Shown piece after piece: positions 44,493-56,440 of a stretch of DNA of 64,000 nucleotides (the first letter of the stretch is position 1; every line of letters begins with the position of its first letter). A model generated the notes under the pieces. The model did not search any database. It saw only the letters and a program-made list of their open reading frames with translations, and was not told where the DNA came from. Position numbers and translations under genes: made by a program. This DNA comes from Sclerotinia nivalis (lineage: Eukaryota > Ascomycota > Leotiomycetes > Helotiales > Sclerotiniaceae): assembly GCA_029531795.1 (NCBI GenBank), contig JAPEIS010000011.1, positions 868,001-932,000 on the forward strand, read 5' to 3'.

Positions 44493-45028
44493 TGAGTGAG
44501 GGTGGGTTAATGAAGGGAGTTATGTACTCAAATTCATGAAGTTGAGCTGATGTATCAATGTGCGATATTAGTGATGGAAGAAAGGATATGTGGCTAGGGA
44601 AACATTTGTTAATCAAGGATACATTTAAACACATTCTAATCGTTGTACAGATATCTCATTCCAGTATACGTATAGGAGTCCTGAAAACAACATAAAGAAC
44701 ACAAATAAGTGGAGAACAAGGATTAAATTATTCCTGTACATAGAACTACCATGGGTCTACTGCATGTTTCAATCTTTGAACTTATTTGTAGCTGGGCAGT
44801 TGCATAGGCTCTTGCAAATGAGAGAAAGGAAAATTACCCCTCAACGTGAACCTGGATTTGCATCTTAGATAATATTACAACAGAACAAGAAAGGCTCTGC
44901 GAAGATTAGGAAGGTCAAAGGTATCACTACTTATTGAGTTGGTTCATGCACCTTCCCGATTGGCCGAAATGGTGATTTCAAAGCCATGGACAACCACCCC
45001 TGCTTCAGCGAAATATCCTCAAACGCCC
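44493..45028. other. Intergenic between two minus-strand genes
   Basis: 536 bases. It holds the HACL 3' UTR and the promoter of the RE-repeat gene. If the HACL intron is retained, its frame extends to 44931. Confidence 0.4.
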
Positions 45029-46847
45029 TCACAGCTTTGCCTTTTTTGAACTTTTCTTCGAATCTTGCTGCCATGCAAATTCCTTCCAACAGGTTAGCAG
45101 AAAGATCATGAATGATTATTGAGAGATTACTCACCAAAGTCTTCTGTGCTCCCGCGTCTATAATAACATTTACAATGACCGGAGCACTCGCTTTGAATCC
45201 CTCTTCTGTAGCTTTTGCAAGTTCATCTGGAGTACGGACTAGATAACCTTTTCCGCCACACATCTCCGCTACTTTCTCATAGCCAACCTCCCATCCTAAA
45301 CTTGTACTTCGTAAGCCTCCCTTTGTACCTCCTTCACTATTCTTTTGCAATTTCAGCCACTCGTCTGAACTTTGGCTATCGCCTTGATACACTCCACCAT
45401 TATTCATGACAAAGATAAGGATATCCATTCCATACCGCGCCATTGTTTCAACTTCTGCCAGTGAAAATCCGAAAGCAGAATCGCCTTCTAGACAAACAAC
45501 CTTTTTGGCGGAAGAGTGTGGTCCACTTTGCGCTTTTGGCGAGGGCCAATTATACGCACAATGAGCTGCAATTGCATAGCCTAAACCAACGCCCATTGTT
45601 GCATGTGTGCCAGCATCAAGACGCAATCTTGGATGTTCAACGGGAAATACACTGCGTGAAATATCCATTGTATTCGCTCCTTCAGACACATAAACGACGC
45701 CACCATCTCTGGGCGGAGATAATTTGTGGATGGTCTCTTTGATTACATCGAAAGCTCTGCCATATGTCATCGGAATTTTATCCACCTTCGCAGACTTAGC
45801 GGCGGTAGCTTCATTTTTGCTAGCACTTGCTTTCAGGGTTTTCACGTATGCTGAAGATGTATCATACTGCCATCCGCGAAGAGCATCAGTTAATTGTCTG
45901 GCAACCACATTGATATCACCAATTATTCCAAGTTCAGCATTACCATTATTCCTTCCAATTTCTTCTGCTGATATATCAACCTGGATAATCTTTACATCCG
46001 CATCGTATTTTGGTAACTCGCCATAATGAAGTATCCAGTTGAGTCGTGCACCGAGGACGAGAACAACATTGGCGCCTTTAAGTGCTGCGGATCTAGATGT
46101 TGCGGCATTAGATGGATGAGAGTCAGGCAAAACTCCCTTTCCCATGGGAGTTGGTAAGAAAGGGATATTGGTCTGGTCGATCAATTGTCGTATTATAGTT
46201 TCGGCTTGAGCGTATGCGGCACCTTTTCCAACAATGACAAGTGGTGCTTTTGCAGACTTGAGTAATTGTGCAACCTTTTGTACAATTTCGGCATCTGCTG
46301 CAGCCCGTGGTGCCGCAGCGACTATTTGTGTTGATATGTATTCTCCTTCTTCTTGTATAACATCTGCGGGTAAGTCAATGAAACCAGTTCCGGGCCTTCC
46401 ATACCACGATGTTCTATAGGCTGTCGTGATTGAATGTGATATCGTATCGAGGCTCGATCGTATAGCAATCTTCGTGTGCGAATTCAATAGAGATATAGCA
46501 TCAAGCTCTTGAAAAGCTCCCTTTGTTACCAAATGTGTTTCGCTCGAGCCTGCGAGTAAAAGCATTGGGAAGGCATTGGCAGATGAATTACCTATGCCTG
46601 CCATCGCGTGAAGAACCCCCGGGCCCCCGACAACAAGACAAACTCCAGGCCGTCCTGTTAAGTATCCATACGCAGTGGCAGCATAGCTTGCGGCTTGTTC
46701 ATTTCGGAATGCGATAAATCGAATCCCTAAAGCAATTGCTTCCTCCGCAATTTGTACTACCGGTATACCAACCAGACCAAATATGACCTCAACTCCAAGG
46801 TCTTTGAGGGTATGAGCTATCAATTGAGCTCCACTGTAAGTTGTCAT
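45029..46847 (-). CDS. HACL1: 2-hydroxyacyl-CoA lyase, peroxisomal (ThDP-dependent)
   Basis: Exons (minus) 46847-45135 and 45082-45029 with a 52-nt phase-0 intron (gtgagt, GCTAAC branch site, gaag) give 588 aa. The enzyme cleaves 2-hydroxyacyl-CoA to an aldehyde and formyl-CoA in fatty-acid alpha-oxidation, using thiamine diphosphate. The N-terminal domain has the catalytic Glu in AFRNEQAASYAA (about residue 49) and GGPGVLHAMAGIGNS. The C-terminal domain has the ThDP/metal motif GDSAFGFSLAEVETMARYG, ending in MNNGGVY. The spliced C-terminus ends in Ala-Lys-Leu, a peroxisomal PTS1 signal; retaining the intron gives a longer tail without it. Oxalyl-CoA decarboxylase is the closest alternative, but PTS1 and overall fit favour HACL. 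Confidence 0.88.
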
Positions 46848-47214
46848 TGTTTGTTGTTATGTGAATGTATTTGATGGAGCTTGGCCCAATGCTCGCTCAA
46901 CTCGGGATCACCAGATTTGAGCTCTTATCAAAATACCGATAAGCTTGACTCTGAAACAATGCGCCCAACAGAAATGACATTCACGGTCCCTGAGTACTCC
47001 TGCCACAAACCATCTCAGATTTATGGCATTTGGGAGTCTATGAAGCTTTTATGAATACCAGAATTCATCCTATAAAGTTCTAACCATAACTATTTAAACG
47101 GGAAATTACCAGCTCCTTCCTCATCTTCACCCTTCACTCTCGCCATCGACAACGAGTCACATTTTCTTCAGCTAGACAACACCTTCCGCATTTCAGTCTT
47201 TGAAAATTACAGAT
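46848..47214. promoter_or_regulatory. Divergent promoter, HACL / glutaredoxin-fold gene
   Basis: 367 bases between two diverging genes. Pyrimidine-rich near the plus-strand start. No clear TATA box. Confidence 0.4.
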
Positions 47215-47990
47215 ATGGCCTCGTCTTCTGCTTCTACATCTACATCTTATTCCACGGACCCTGCTCTTTACTTGTATACGTCGTTGACTTCCGGCTCATC
47301 GCATATTGTTACGGCTACATCGAGATTAGAGACCATCTTAAAAGCAAACAGAATCCCTTTCAAGGCGCTTGACATTGCGACGGATGAAAAGGCCCGAATG
47401 CTATGGGGTCGCAGAGCTGGTAAAGATGAATCAGGGCGTGCTAGAAAAATTCCAGGCTTGGTCCAAATGGGACTCGTTCTTGGTGTATGTTAGAAGTCAA
47501 ATATACAGGATGCGGCTAACAATGTCAGGATCTCGTCGAGATTGAGGATTGGAACGAGTACGGCGAATTAAAGCAACATATAAAGATTGTGCCTGTATCT
47601 GGTCCGGGTGCGAATCCAGCCATCCAAGCAAAAGCCCCAACAAATACTCAAGAGAATAACAAGCCGGCTGTTGCTCCTGCTGCTCCTCCTGCGTCGGCAT
47701 CCAAATCTGTCGGATCTAAACCTCCTTCTGGGACTGCCGAGACGACTATCACATTAGCCATGCGACAAGCAACTCAAGAAGCGGCACAGAAGGCAAAGGA
47801 CTTGAACAAGAAGGCCGCAGATGTATTAATTAGTACTACCAAACCCGAACCCAAGAAAGCACCCGAGCCTGTCGTGCCAACTGCGACCACTCCTAAGGAG
47901 AGGCACACTTTCGCAACAATCACTATACTACAGAATTCCGACAACTCAACCTGGAGCGCTGCGCCGTTTTCCGAGTCGACATTCTCCTAG
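47215..47990 (+). CDS. SH3BGR/glutaredoxin-fold protein
   Basis: Exons 47215-47484 and 47529-47990 with a 44-nt phase-0 intron (gtatgt, GCTAAC, gtcag) give 243 aa. Residues about 15-110 form a thioredoxin-like fold of the SH3BGR type (LYLYTSLTSGSSHIVTATSR, ILKANRIPFKALDIATDE, then RKIPGLV and WNEYGELKQH). It lacks the CxxC redox pair. The tail is Ala/Pro/Lys-rich. Such proteins are linked to cortical actin in yeast; that role is inferred. The C-terminus may be shortened: from about 47895 another frame looks coding and runs to 48304 with an acidic stretch (SVSLVSTEEIKQIEEKE). A frameshift or unseen intron is possible. Confidence 0.7.
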
Positions 47991-49111
47991 AAAATCCACA
48001 CATAAATTGGAGTCTTTGCAATCGTTAACTACCACAACTTGGCGACCAAATGATATCGATCCGCCTATTATGATGCACCGAGGTTCATCTGTGTCGTTGG
48101 TATCTACGGAAGAGATTAAGCAAATCGAGGAAAAGGAAACGATACCCGAGGAGGATGAGGACGGAGAATCAGATTCGGCCGAAAGAGGAGTGAGGAGTGA
48201 TTGGATTTCATACTTGCTGCCTGCTAGATATTGCAATGCCATCTGTTTCATTGAATATTTTCCCTGGTTTCCCTCCTCAGGGCTATTATTTACTATGCAT
48301 GACTAAGCGGGTTAGGCTGGTAGTAAATTTTGCCCCTATTCTTCAATCTGGGCATTGTGTTTTGAGCTTTAATGGGTATTGTTTCACTCAAAGCATTTTT
48401 CTTTTTACACTCGGGGTTCCGTGGTTGAATTCTTTATTATTCTAGATAGGTAATTCAAGTTGGACATTCACTTGCACTACCTAAAATCAATTCCAGATGA
48501 AAATTCTTTCCGCCAGAGACTGTATCCCGCCGTACATGAGTGGTCTTATGCTTTCTCGAATGATGGGTGTTTTCCTTGAGCCCAGTATTTCATCGAGTGC
48601 TGCGAATACTTTACTGAGAGCCATGTTGCGGACCACTTTCAGGAAGAGTCGTGCAGATGAGATGTTCCTGAACACCCAGATCTCTTCTAGGCAATGTAGC
48701 GCAGGCTATCATAATGTCTTTTCGCTGCTCTGGAAGATATGTACATTTCGTCTGATCGTTGGGAATAGAATAATGACATCTTACATTGGTCTAGAAATAG
48801 TAAAGTTCGATTTTCTCATCAAATGTCATTGTGCAGCCAAGGGGACAACGAGAGCACTACATATTCAAAGAAAATGTCCTCGGGCTTGAATAAAGGAATA
48901 TTTTCGATCAACTTTATTTTGTCTCATGTGTATCTTCCTTTCTTCTTATGTATATATCTTTGTTCGAGTCCGTTTTCGGCTTGTGACATTGTCAAAGAGT
49001 AACAGTTTCCGTTTTACAACAGCATCAAGATGTTTAGACTCACTTAAATTGTTCAGTTTCCACGGTAATTTGGAAAATATAAGACACTTTACGGAGTCAA
49101 TAGTCTGCAAT
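47991..49111. other. Intergenic, with possible lost C-terminus of the SH3BGR-like gene
   Basis: The first 300 bases hold the alternative frame described for the SH3BGR-like gene. A 130-codon plus frame at 48497-48889 has an antisense frame of similar quality and no motif; it may be a relic or chance. Confidence 0.35.
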
Positions 49112-52100
49112 ATGGTTCTCGACTGGCTACAACGGGCTGTCTCGCCTATTTTCTATCCAATCCCCACCCCAACGTTTCCTCCGTTATACCAGAAGAACTC
49201 GAAAGCTCAGAAAAAGCGTAAAAATGTAGAATATGGTGTCGAACTGGAATACGTGCTGGCGTTTCATGAGCTAGAACTCAACCTTGCAGCCCAGGATGGT
49301 CCTGACCATGGAATCGAGAAAAATGTCCGATTAGCCATTCGTCGCGACCCAACGTGGAGTCCAGCAGTCACGGCCAGCTTCGAGAGGACTTCCAAACTCA
49401 TCTACAATAGTTGGGCCATTCGTATAAATAACATCAAGAATAAGGATCAAGTGCAGGATTTGGTTAATCTAAGGCCCTATGACCTCGAACCACAATCAAT
49501 AGTCTTAAATAAGTTGAACGACAAGGTTGCACAAGTTAGAGGTAATGTTAGGCACAAAGGACCACAGAAAACTTCAGAGAAGGTTGCTGGAGCCTACGAT
49601 CAATGGATCATTTCGACAGATAGTACAGTCGTCGGTCAAGGCTCCTCGAATCTCTATAAATGGCTGCCACGGATCTCTGGCAACGTTTCGAAACGATGGG
49701 ATTCTTATGGTATCGAAGTGATATCTCCAGTTCTTAGAAGTAATAGCATTCGAGACAGGGTCGAGCTTGAACAAGTGGTCAATGCACTCAAAGGCGACGG
49801 CGATGAACTTTACGAAGGCTTTATCACAAACCAATGCGCCCTGCAGGTGCACGTTGAACCCCCCAGTCTCGCCGCTTTGAAAGAATTGGCGTGCATTCTG
49901 CTGATATACGAAGATGAGATTTCAAGGCTGCACCCTAGATGTCGCCGTCCAGGTCATCAGGCCACAAGAGGTAACCTTATTAGCAACCGCACCTTAACGT
50001 TCTTAGGCCGCAATTTTATCCCATTCGAGGATAATGTAGATGAAATTTGGGACCAAAGTATGGACACATCTGTTTTTAAACAGCGCAGAACAATTCGGCA
50101 AATTCGCAATGAGATTGATCAGCTACAGGATGAGTCGGCAGTCGCTGATTATATGTGTTTTCCTTCGACATCTAGGCTCAGGATCGTAAATTTTCGACCA
50201 TTGAGATATAAAACAACCCCACGAACCATTGAATTTCGACAAGCCCGTGGTTCACTTGATATAAAGGATGTCAATCATTGGATCGATTTCTGCGTGGGGC
50301 TAGTACAGCTTGCGGAATACTATGTTCAAAACCCAGACGCTAGGATCCAATCTTGGGATGGAGATGCCGATGGCAACGATAAAAAGCTTGATGTATTCCA
50401 ATTGATGGAAGATATGAACTTGGATGAACGGAGTATGAAATATTGGAGACACAGAGTTGCTAAGCATATGGCGGGGAGTAATGAGGACGACCGAAGTGAC
50501 ATTGAGAGTTTTCCTGCGAAAAAGAAGGAGAAACCATCTTCAAAGACTCCCTCTGCTTCAAGCAGACCTCCTGGGGGACCGCCTGGATGGCCACCGGGAG
50601 GGCCACCGGGAGGACCTCCTGGAGGACCGCCCCGAGGATCTCTACAACCTAAGCCTCCGTTCGGAGAGAAACCTACAAAACCTTCCGGAGATGGAAAGGC
50701 CAAACCAGAATCGTCGCCTCGGCTCAAGGTGCCACCACTGATATCTCCGGCTGTACAGGCCGCAGCACAAGACCCAACAATAAAAGTAGAGCCTGAAAAA
50801 CCCATTTCGGATGCTCAGGCAAGGTTTCTGGGTTTATTAGACACCCATGCAAAGAAGACGTCCAATAGACCATTTTTTGACGTAGACACCTCTGAAGGAT
50901 CCACCATTCCTCCAGCATCTCCGTTTGATCTGCCTGATTTGGCCAATCTGGACACTGTCTTACCTCGACCTGAGCCTGAACCTGCATCTAGATCAGGACT
51001 AGGACCGGAATTTAAAGTGGAATACCCTAGTCTACCGAAACTCGAACCAGAAGGTGAAGTCAAATACCCGATCTTGGGGAAGATCCCAAGAAATTTTTTG
51101 GTGATGACCCATATGCTGACATATTAAAAGGACAACCAACATCTCAACCACGCCCGCCACCACTTCCTGGTATCGACGAGGTAGCCGAGTCTGATGGTTC
51201 ACCCCAAAATTCATCATCAGACGAGTCTGCCGATTCCTGGGACGACCTAGATTGGGACTTGGATGACGAGTGGAAGTTTGGAATGTTTTCTGGTGAAATA
51301 GGGGACTCCCCACCTGCACAAGATTCATCAGAGTCACCAGGATCATCACAAGAGCCAGAGATATCAGGCTCGAGTGCGTATCATTCTAAAGCTCCAGTAT
51401 CTGAAGGTCCATCCAAATCTTCTGCCAAGCCAGAGGTCACAACTGTAAGTATCCTTCCTCGAGTGATCCTCTTTTACTAAGGTGCACTCAGGCTCCCATA
51501 AGAAGCCTCACCTATCATCATATTTCAGGTCCATCGGGGGCCCAAACGAGGACGGCACCTGTTGATCCTTCAACCCCATCGGCAGGCCCAAAACCCCCCG
51601 GGAAGAGACGCACAGAAGAGCCTCCAGGGGATAAGAAAAATGGGAAGAAGCAGAAGACCGAAAGCGCTCCTGAGGCAACGCCCCCGGTTTCTCCCGCGAA
51701 TAAAAGATCCGCAGAAGAGTCTCCAGCACATAAGAAGCATGCAAAAAAACAGAAAACTAGCCATAAAACCAGCACTACTAAGGCCACAGGTAAATACACG
51801 ATCGAAGGGACGATCGATATCTTGAAGCAATTCCGCGGGTTAGAAGGGGAAGAACTTTTTGCCGACGTGTTGAAGGAATTATACGATACGACTCCGGAGA
51901 ACGTAGAGATTGTATCTGAGGCCTTCCATCGATATACGCAGAATCATAGGACGCCGCTGCCCTTCCACGTGCCGGGACATGGCGTGGAAAGTGACGAGAA
52001 GCTTGCTCAACAGTTGCGGGAAGAGTTTGAGGATGTTAATATGGCTCTCATACGTCAACTACAACATGAGGAGAATGAAAGGGCCACGCGTGAAGCAGGT

Positions 52101-52688
52101 AGCATGGCAGTCGCCCCAGAACTGAGAGTTGATCACCCACCCGTTGAGAAAATTGGGAAAGAGGAGCTCGAAGTGATTAATCCCGGCACTCCTAATGAGA
52201 GATTGAAGATAAAGAATTTCAATAGGAAGGAATGGCAGACCATCAACACGACAGCTGTGATTGCTAAGCAGTTTGGTGTATGTGGTGCGGCAGCTGTTGT
52301 GCACTCGCTTCGCCATCAGTATCCCAACGAACCGTGGATGCAAGGACTGACCAACGAGCGCTTTTTGAAGGATTGGCTTAAAACCGTTCCCAATATTGGG
52401 GACCCGGGCAGGAATAGATATTGGGACGAGGAACAGCTTAATAACGCCGTACAGAGACTGACAAAGGGCCAGCTTCAAATTGCAGTAGTTCACACGGGTC
52501 TCGAGAACAATAACAAAAATGCTGCCATTTCTATCCCGGAGGCAGCCATCCTTACTGCGAATGGTGAGCCGGCTAGGTATTTATATTTGCACTTGACGCA
52601 CTCTGCATTTGTAGTTGGTTCAAAAGGTGTCCGGTACCAGCATTTCGAAGGAATGAGAAGGAAAAAGGGCTTTGAAGAGCATAAGTAA
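49112..52688 (+). CDS. Amidoligase_2-like protein fused to a cysteine-peptidase-like domain, frameshifted
   Basis: The start is at MVLDWLQRAV. Exon 1 runs to 51444, the intron is 51445-51491 (gtaagt...ctcag), and exon 2 is 51492-52688. The first 700 residues are a putative amidoligase (ATP-dependent peptide-bond former of the glutamine-synthetase-like fold): EYGVELEYVLAFHELE, SYGIEVISPVL, CALQVHVEPPSLAALKEL, LHPRCR and RTIEFRQARGSLD match its blocks. A Gly-Pro repeat linker and an acidic region follow. The C-terminal 290 residues contain QFGVCGAAAVVHSL (Cys codon 52281) and a downstream His in LTHSAFVVGSKGVRY (codon 52599), resembling a papain/OTU-type peptidase. Within a C run near 51067-51070 the frame shifts by one base, so as written translation would stop at 51127. 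Sequencing error or real lesion cannot be told apart. Confidence 0.75.
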
Positions 52689-54012
52689 TGATGAGAAAGA
52701 CATAGCTGGAGGATCAATGTTCCGTCCTCGCAATTAAAGTGTCTGTTTCTTCATTTGGTGGGAGGATTATCTAAACTGTATTTGTTTGCATACTTTCAAA
52801 TTTGGTTCTCTTAAAATGTGGATTTTTGTTTTATTTAGGACTGCTTAAATTGTATCTATTTCTCATGTTGTCAAATTCTACTTTGTTAATGTAAGGAATT
52901 TTTGATGATGAAACTATTTCTCTGCATCTATGCCCATCAGTATTTAGAAATACAAAAAGAATATAAATCACAAACCAATAATCCTCAATGCATGATTTTG
53001 ATCCTGTAAATAAGAAGGTTGAATGTTAAGATCCAAAAAAAAAATACTATAGTGATATCATCCTAACCTCAGAACAGACAATGCATGAAGATACTTGTGT
53101 CTGCGAGAGCCACATTGGAGTATACAAACCTGTTTGGATGCTTTTCGTACTTCCAATACAATGGATCGAATTAATGAAATACCTATATTCTAGTCAGAAA
53201 ATTATATACTTTGTAAAATATTTAATAAGCGAATTTTAAGTCCAGAAGTATAAATAGAGATAGAGATCGGAAACGATGACATCAAAATAAGCTCGATGGA
53301 ATGAAACTAAAAGGTTAAAAAGTACAAATTTTCAGAAGCATAGCTTTTCTTTCTACTTTTAATCGTGATAGTATATTAGATATGCCAAAATACAAAGAAT
53401 AGTGTGCATTTTTGCTAAGTCTGAGATCGATCTAGAAGGAATACTACCAGTAGTGTGTGCCCTCGAAAGTCTAATGCAATGAAAGAAATACACACTTTTA
53501 ATTCTAGGGCACAGAGTTTGGTGAAAGACCAGTCAAACAGACTCTAAATCACAGCGGATCATGTTTAAATGCAATTGTAATCTTACATTAGAAGGGACAC
53601 CAAAATTTACAGTGGACATTCAACCTTTCCAGTTCATTTGAGAAGGCTCAGAGAAGATCTGATCAAGGCTTGAGATGGAGACAAATTGTATCTTTATGGA
53701 TGTTTTTGAAATTAATTTCTGTATAATTGTACATGCTTAGTCTGGTGGCCGCTCATGCCACCGATAAATTTACAAACAAACAAGACCCCACAATATCCTA
53801 AATCAAGAAATTGCCCAGACAAATTATGAAAGAGAAAAATGGAAGTAGATGGAGTGATGGAGTGATTGGTGAATGCGTCCTTGCCGTTCGTTGAGAAGGT
53901 GCGTATGTTGCGTTCTTCCCTCGCTTCCCTCTTTCTATTTCCTGCTTCCATTTTTCTTTCTATTACTTCATTTATTCTTCCGTCCACTTCCTCCATTTTC
54001 CCACTCCTTTTT
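52689..54012. other. AT-rich convergent intergenic region
   Basis: 1.3 kb between converging genes. Strongly AT-rich with an A9 run near 53034. No gene seen. Confidence 0.45.
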
Positions 54013-54687
54013 CTATCTCTTCCTCTGTCTTCTCATCTCTTCCTCTCGCTTGTCCTCCTCTTGCTTCCAAAATTCCTCTTCTAGCCTCCGAAGTTCTTCC
54101 TCTAGCCTGTATACTTGATCTTTCTTACGGAATTTATATGCTAACCTTTGCTCCCACTCTCTATCTAACTCACAGGCCTGGACCTTTGACAACGTGAATT
54201 CTGGACGTCCAGGCCAGATTCCCTGTATCAAATCCTCTCGGGCTGCTGGTTCCACGAATCGCTTGACGTAATGTGGTGAGATATTAGAGAGCGCTGGCGA
54301 AAGGTACTTGTGAGGTCTTGATTTCCATTCCTGATGTTTTGGGTTGCGCAGGATGGCGAGATGAGTGGTATATGATTCGGGTTGCGGTGGTGGAATTTTC
54401 AGCACAATACTATGTGGTACGTACTTAGCATCTGTCTGCTCAACCCCATTCAATTCTCTAATGGTGGCTGTAGTATAAATGGCACTGCGGTGGTGGCAGA
54501 CAATAGAATTTCGTTGGCAACTACAGTTGCGGGCTGGTAAGCCAGAATACTTGAGACGTTCTTCATTGATAGTTCCATTCGGGCTCACTGGCCTGGCTGC
54601 CCCGAGATCGGGATTACTGTTGGATCCCATGGCGATTGTAGGTGTGCTGGGGCTCGTTGAACTGCCGCGACTGGTGTTGAATCCCAT
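54013..54687 (-). CDS. Hypothetical protein with C-terminal coiled coil
   Basis: Single exon, 224 aa from the ATG at 54687 (MGFNTSRGSSTSPS). The N-terminal third is Ser/Pro/Asn-rich and disordered. A Cys/His patch (NCSCQRNSIVCHHR) lies near residue 55. The middle has ISPHYVKRFVEPAAREDLIQ. The last 50 residues are a strongly charged helix (YRLEEELRRLEEEFWKQEED) ending in basic RRQRKR. No family recognised; the Cys/His patch could bind a metal. Confidence 0.55.
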   Translation of the reverse strand: MGFNTSRGSSTSPSTPTIAMGSNSNPDLGAARPVSPNGTINEERLKYSGLPARNCSCQRNSIVCHHRSAIYTTATIRELNGVEQTDAKYVPHSIVLKIPPPQPESYTTHLAILRNPKHQEWKSRPHKYLSPALSNISPHYVKRFVEPAAREDLIQGIWPGRPEFTLSKVQACELDREWEQRLAYKFRKKDQVYRLEEELRRLEEEFWKQEEDKREEEMRRQRKR

Positions 54688-55757
54688 GGCGAATAATCTG
54701 ACAATGACGCGGACGTGTGAGATAAAACAAGTAGGGTGTACCGGTTGCAGCAATTGGGTAACGACGCTGTACGATGTCAAATTTATTTGTGATATATGTG
54801 TTTAAAACAGTAATTTGGCCGTGATATAGTACGTCTTATGGCGTATAGTAGATTTCTGATAAATATAAGAAGGAATTGTATATTGTATACTGTCGAATGG
54901 GCTGCGATATAAGTTGTGAGAGATAGGTCGTGAGAGATAGGTCGTGAGAGATAGGTCGTGAGAGATAAGTCATGAGAGATGAATGTGGTTTGATGCCATG
55001 TACTGTGTGGTTTTGATAGATTATAATTTTCGAACTAAAAAGAAAAGAGACTGGATGTAACACATATATTTATATTTGGTATGAGGAGAAAGAAAGTGAA
55101 TAGTATACCAAAGTGCATCTATACTATAATAGTCATTGGATTAGAAAACGAAGTACCCAATCTATATATGAATAGGGCAAACTTAACCCTAAGTACATAC
55201 TACTATTTATGATTAAAATGTATGGCTCAACACTAAGTTGAACTATTAACAAGAACTAGCAAACTTACCTATGATAACTACCCTGAATGACACAATACAA
55301 TAATGTGTGATCTTCTAGAATAGTTATCCTTGAATGAAGCTTTAAACGTGGCAACCGCATTTGAACCAAGCAACCTCTTGAGCTTTTGTTGAATGATTGA
55401 ACTATGAGAGTTGAGATTCCTAGGGATTTATGGAATAGATCATAGATCACGAAACAAAGGAGCAGAAACACTTATGAGATAGATATCCATTCATCTATTC
55501 TTTGTGACATTAAGTGTCCAAATTCCTAGCATAGTGAAATTGGTGGGCTTTTATGGATCCTCCACAACTCAAAGTGTTAAGCAAGCACCGAGGCTGGTCA
55601 TCTCCATGAAATGACAATAGTAGTATTTCCAGGGAAGGTTTGGGTCTTCATTCAGGTCTTCCATAGGAAGAACCAGAAAGCCATGATTGGTGTTTTCCGG
55701 AAAGATGTTGAGGTTTTTTAGGTTTAGTTGTAGGCTTGATGCATAAGAGATAGAGAA
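54688..55757. other. Intergenic with a 14-bp tandem repeat
   Basis: 1.07 kb between two minus-strand genes, holding the RPB7 3' UTR. AT-rich. No gene supported. Confidence 0.4.
54916..54985 (+). repeat. 14-bp tandem repeat, about five copies
   Basis: The unit gtgagagataggtc is perfect in three copies and changed in the last two. Confidence 0.9.
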
Positions 55758-56440
55758 TCATGAGGCTTGCAAACAGCTACATAAAAAATTAATTTGTGGT
55801 TCACCATAATGGATTAGGAGACTTACCCAAGATAATCCTCTTTGATACTTCCAATAGCAAACATGGCTCCAACTTCAGGTCTTGTACCTATGATTTTCAC
55901 TCGGACATGAGTACCTGGTTCAATGACAGAGTCCTCATTGTTTGTGAATTGGGGTGGTGTTGCATTTGCATCGAATTTAATATCACGAGGAATAAGCTGC
56001 ATGAAATTAGTATGATGTGTGTGCTGACAATAATAGATAATAGACAAGACTTACATGAGCAGATACAAAGAGTGGTAAAGGACCAGCATCCGCAAAAAAC
56101 CCCACAGCATTGACCGAAGTTACAATAGCATCGACCTACATCAATTATTGAGAAATGCACAGGAATTCAATCACATAATCAGAGTTCTTACAGTCTCGCC
56201 CTTGAAGGGTCTCCAAACTACAGCCCGATATCCAACAGTGAACTCGGCCAGTCCACTTCCTGGAAGGATTCTTCCTTCGGAAATATTGAAGGTATCCATA
56301 ATTGTGATAATGTAGTAAAGTCCCGTACATGTTCCTTCTACATCTTTTAATAGCTTCCCAGTCACCAGCTCATGCATATTGCGACCAAAGTATGATGGGT
56401 GCAGGGTGACCTGACGCTCAAGATTGTAGAGGAAAAACAT
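55758..56440 (-). CDS. RPB7: RNA polymerase II subunit Rpb7
   Basis: Four exons (minus), 56440-56192, 56135-56055, 55996-55827 and 55776-55758, give 172 aa, the usual Rpb7 length. Rpb7 pairs with Rpb4 to form the stalk of RNA polymerase II and contacts nascent RNA. The N-terminal tip domain ([20 protein letters not shown] to [20 protein letters not shown]) and the C-terminal S1/OB domain ([42 protein letters not shown]) are highly conserved. All three introns have consensus donors. The last exon adds only seven residues and the stop, and is the least certain part. Confident. Confidence 0.93.

Noticed and set aside
44931..45028. Longer HACL reading frame ending at 44931
   Set aside because: It reads through a well-formed intron; splicing gives a PTS1 ending that fits the enzyme better.
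48497..48889. 130-codon plus frame before the amidoligase gene
   Set aside because: A fair antisense frame exists, no motif was found, and no promoter or splice signals support it.
48926..49111. Earlier start for the amidoligase gene
   Set aside because: The extra 62 residues are unlike the rest of the protein and the later ATG begins the coherent domain.
54688..54780. N-terminal extension of the coiled-coil protein using a TTG start
   Set aside because: A non-ATG start is unlikely here; the ATG at 54687 is preferred.
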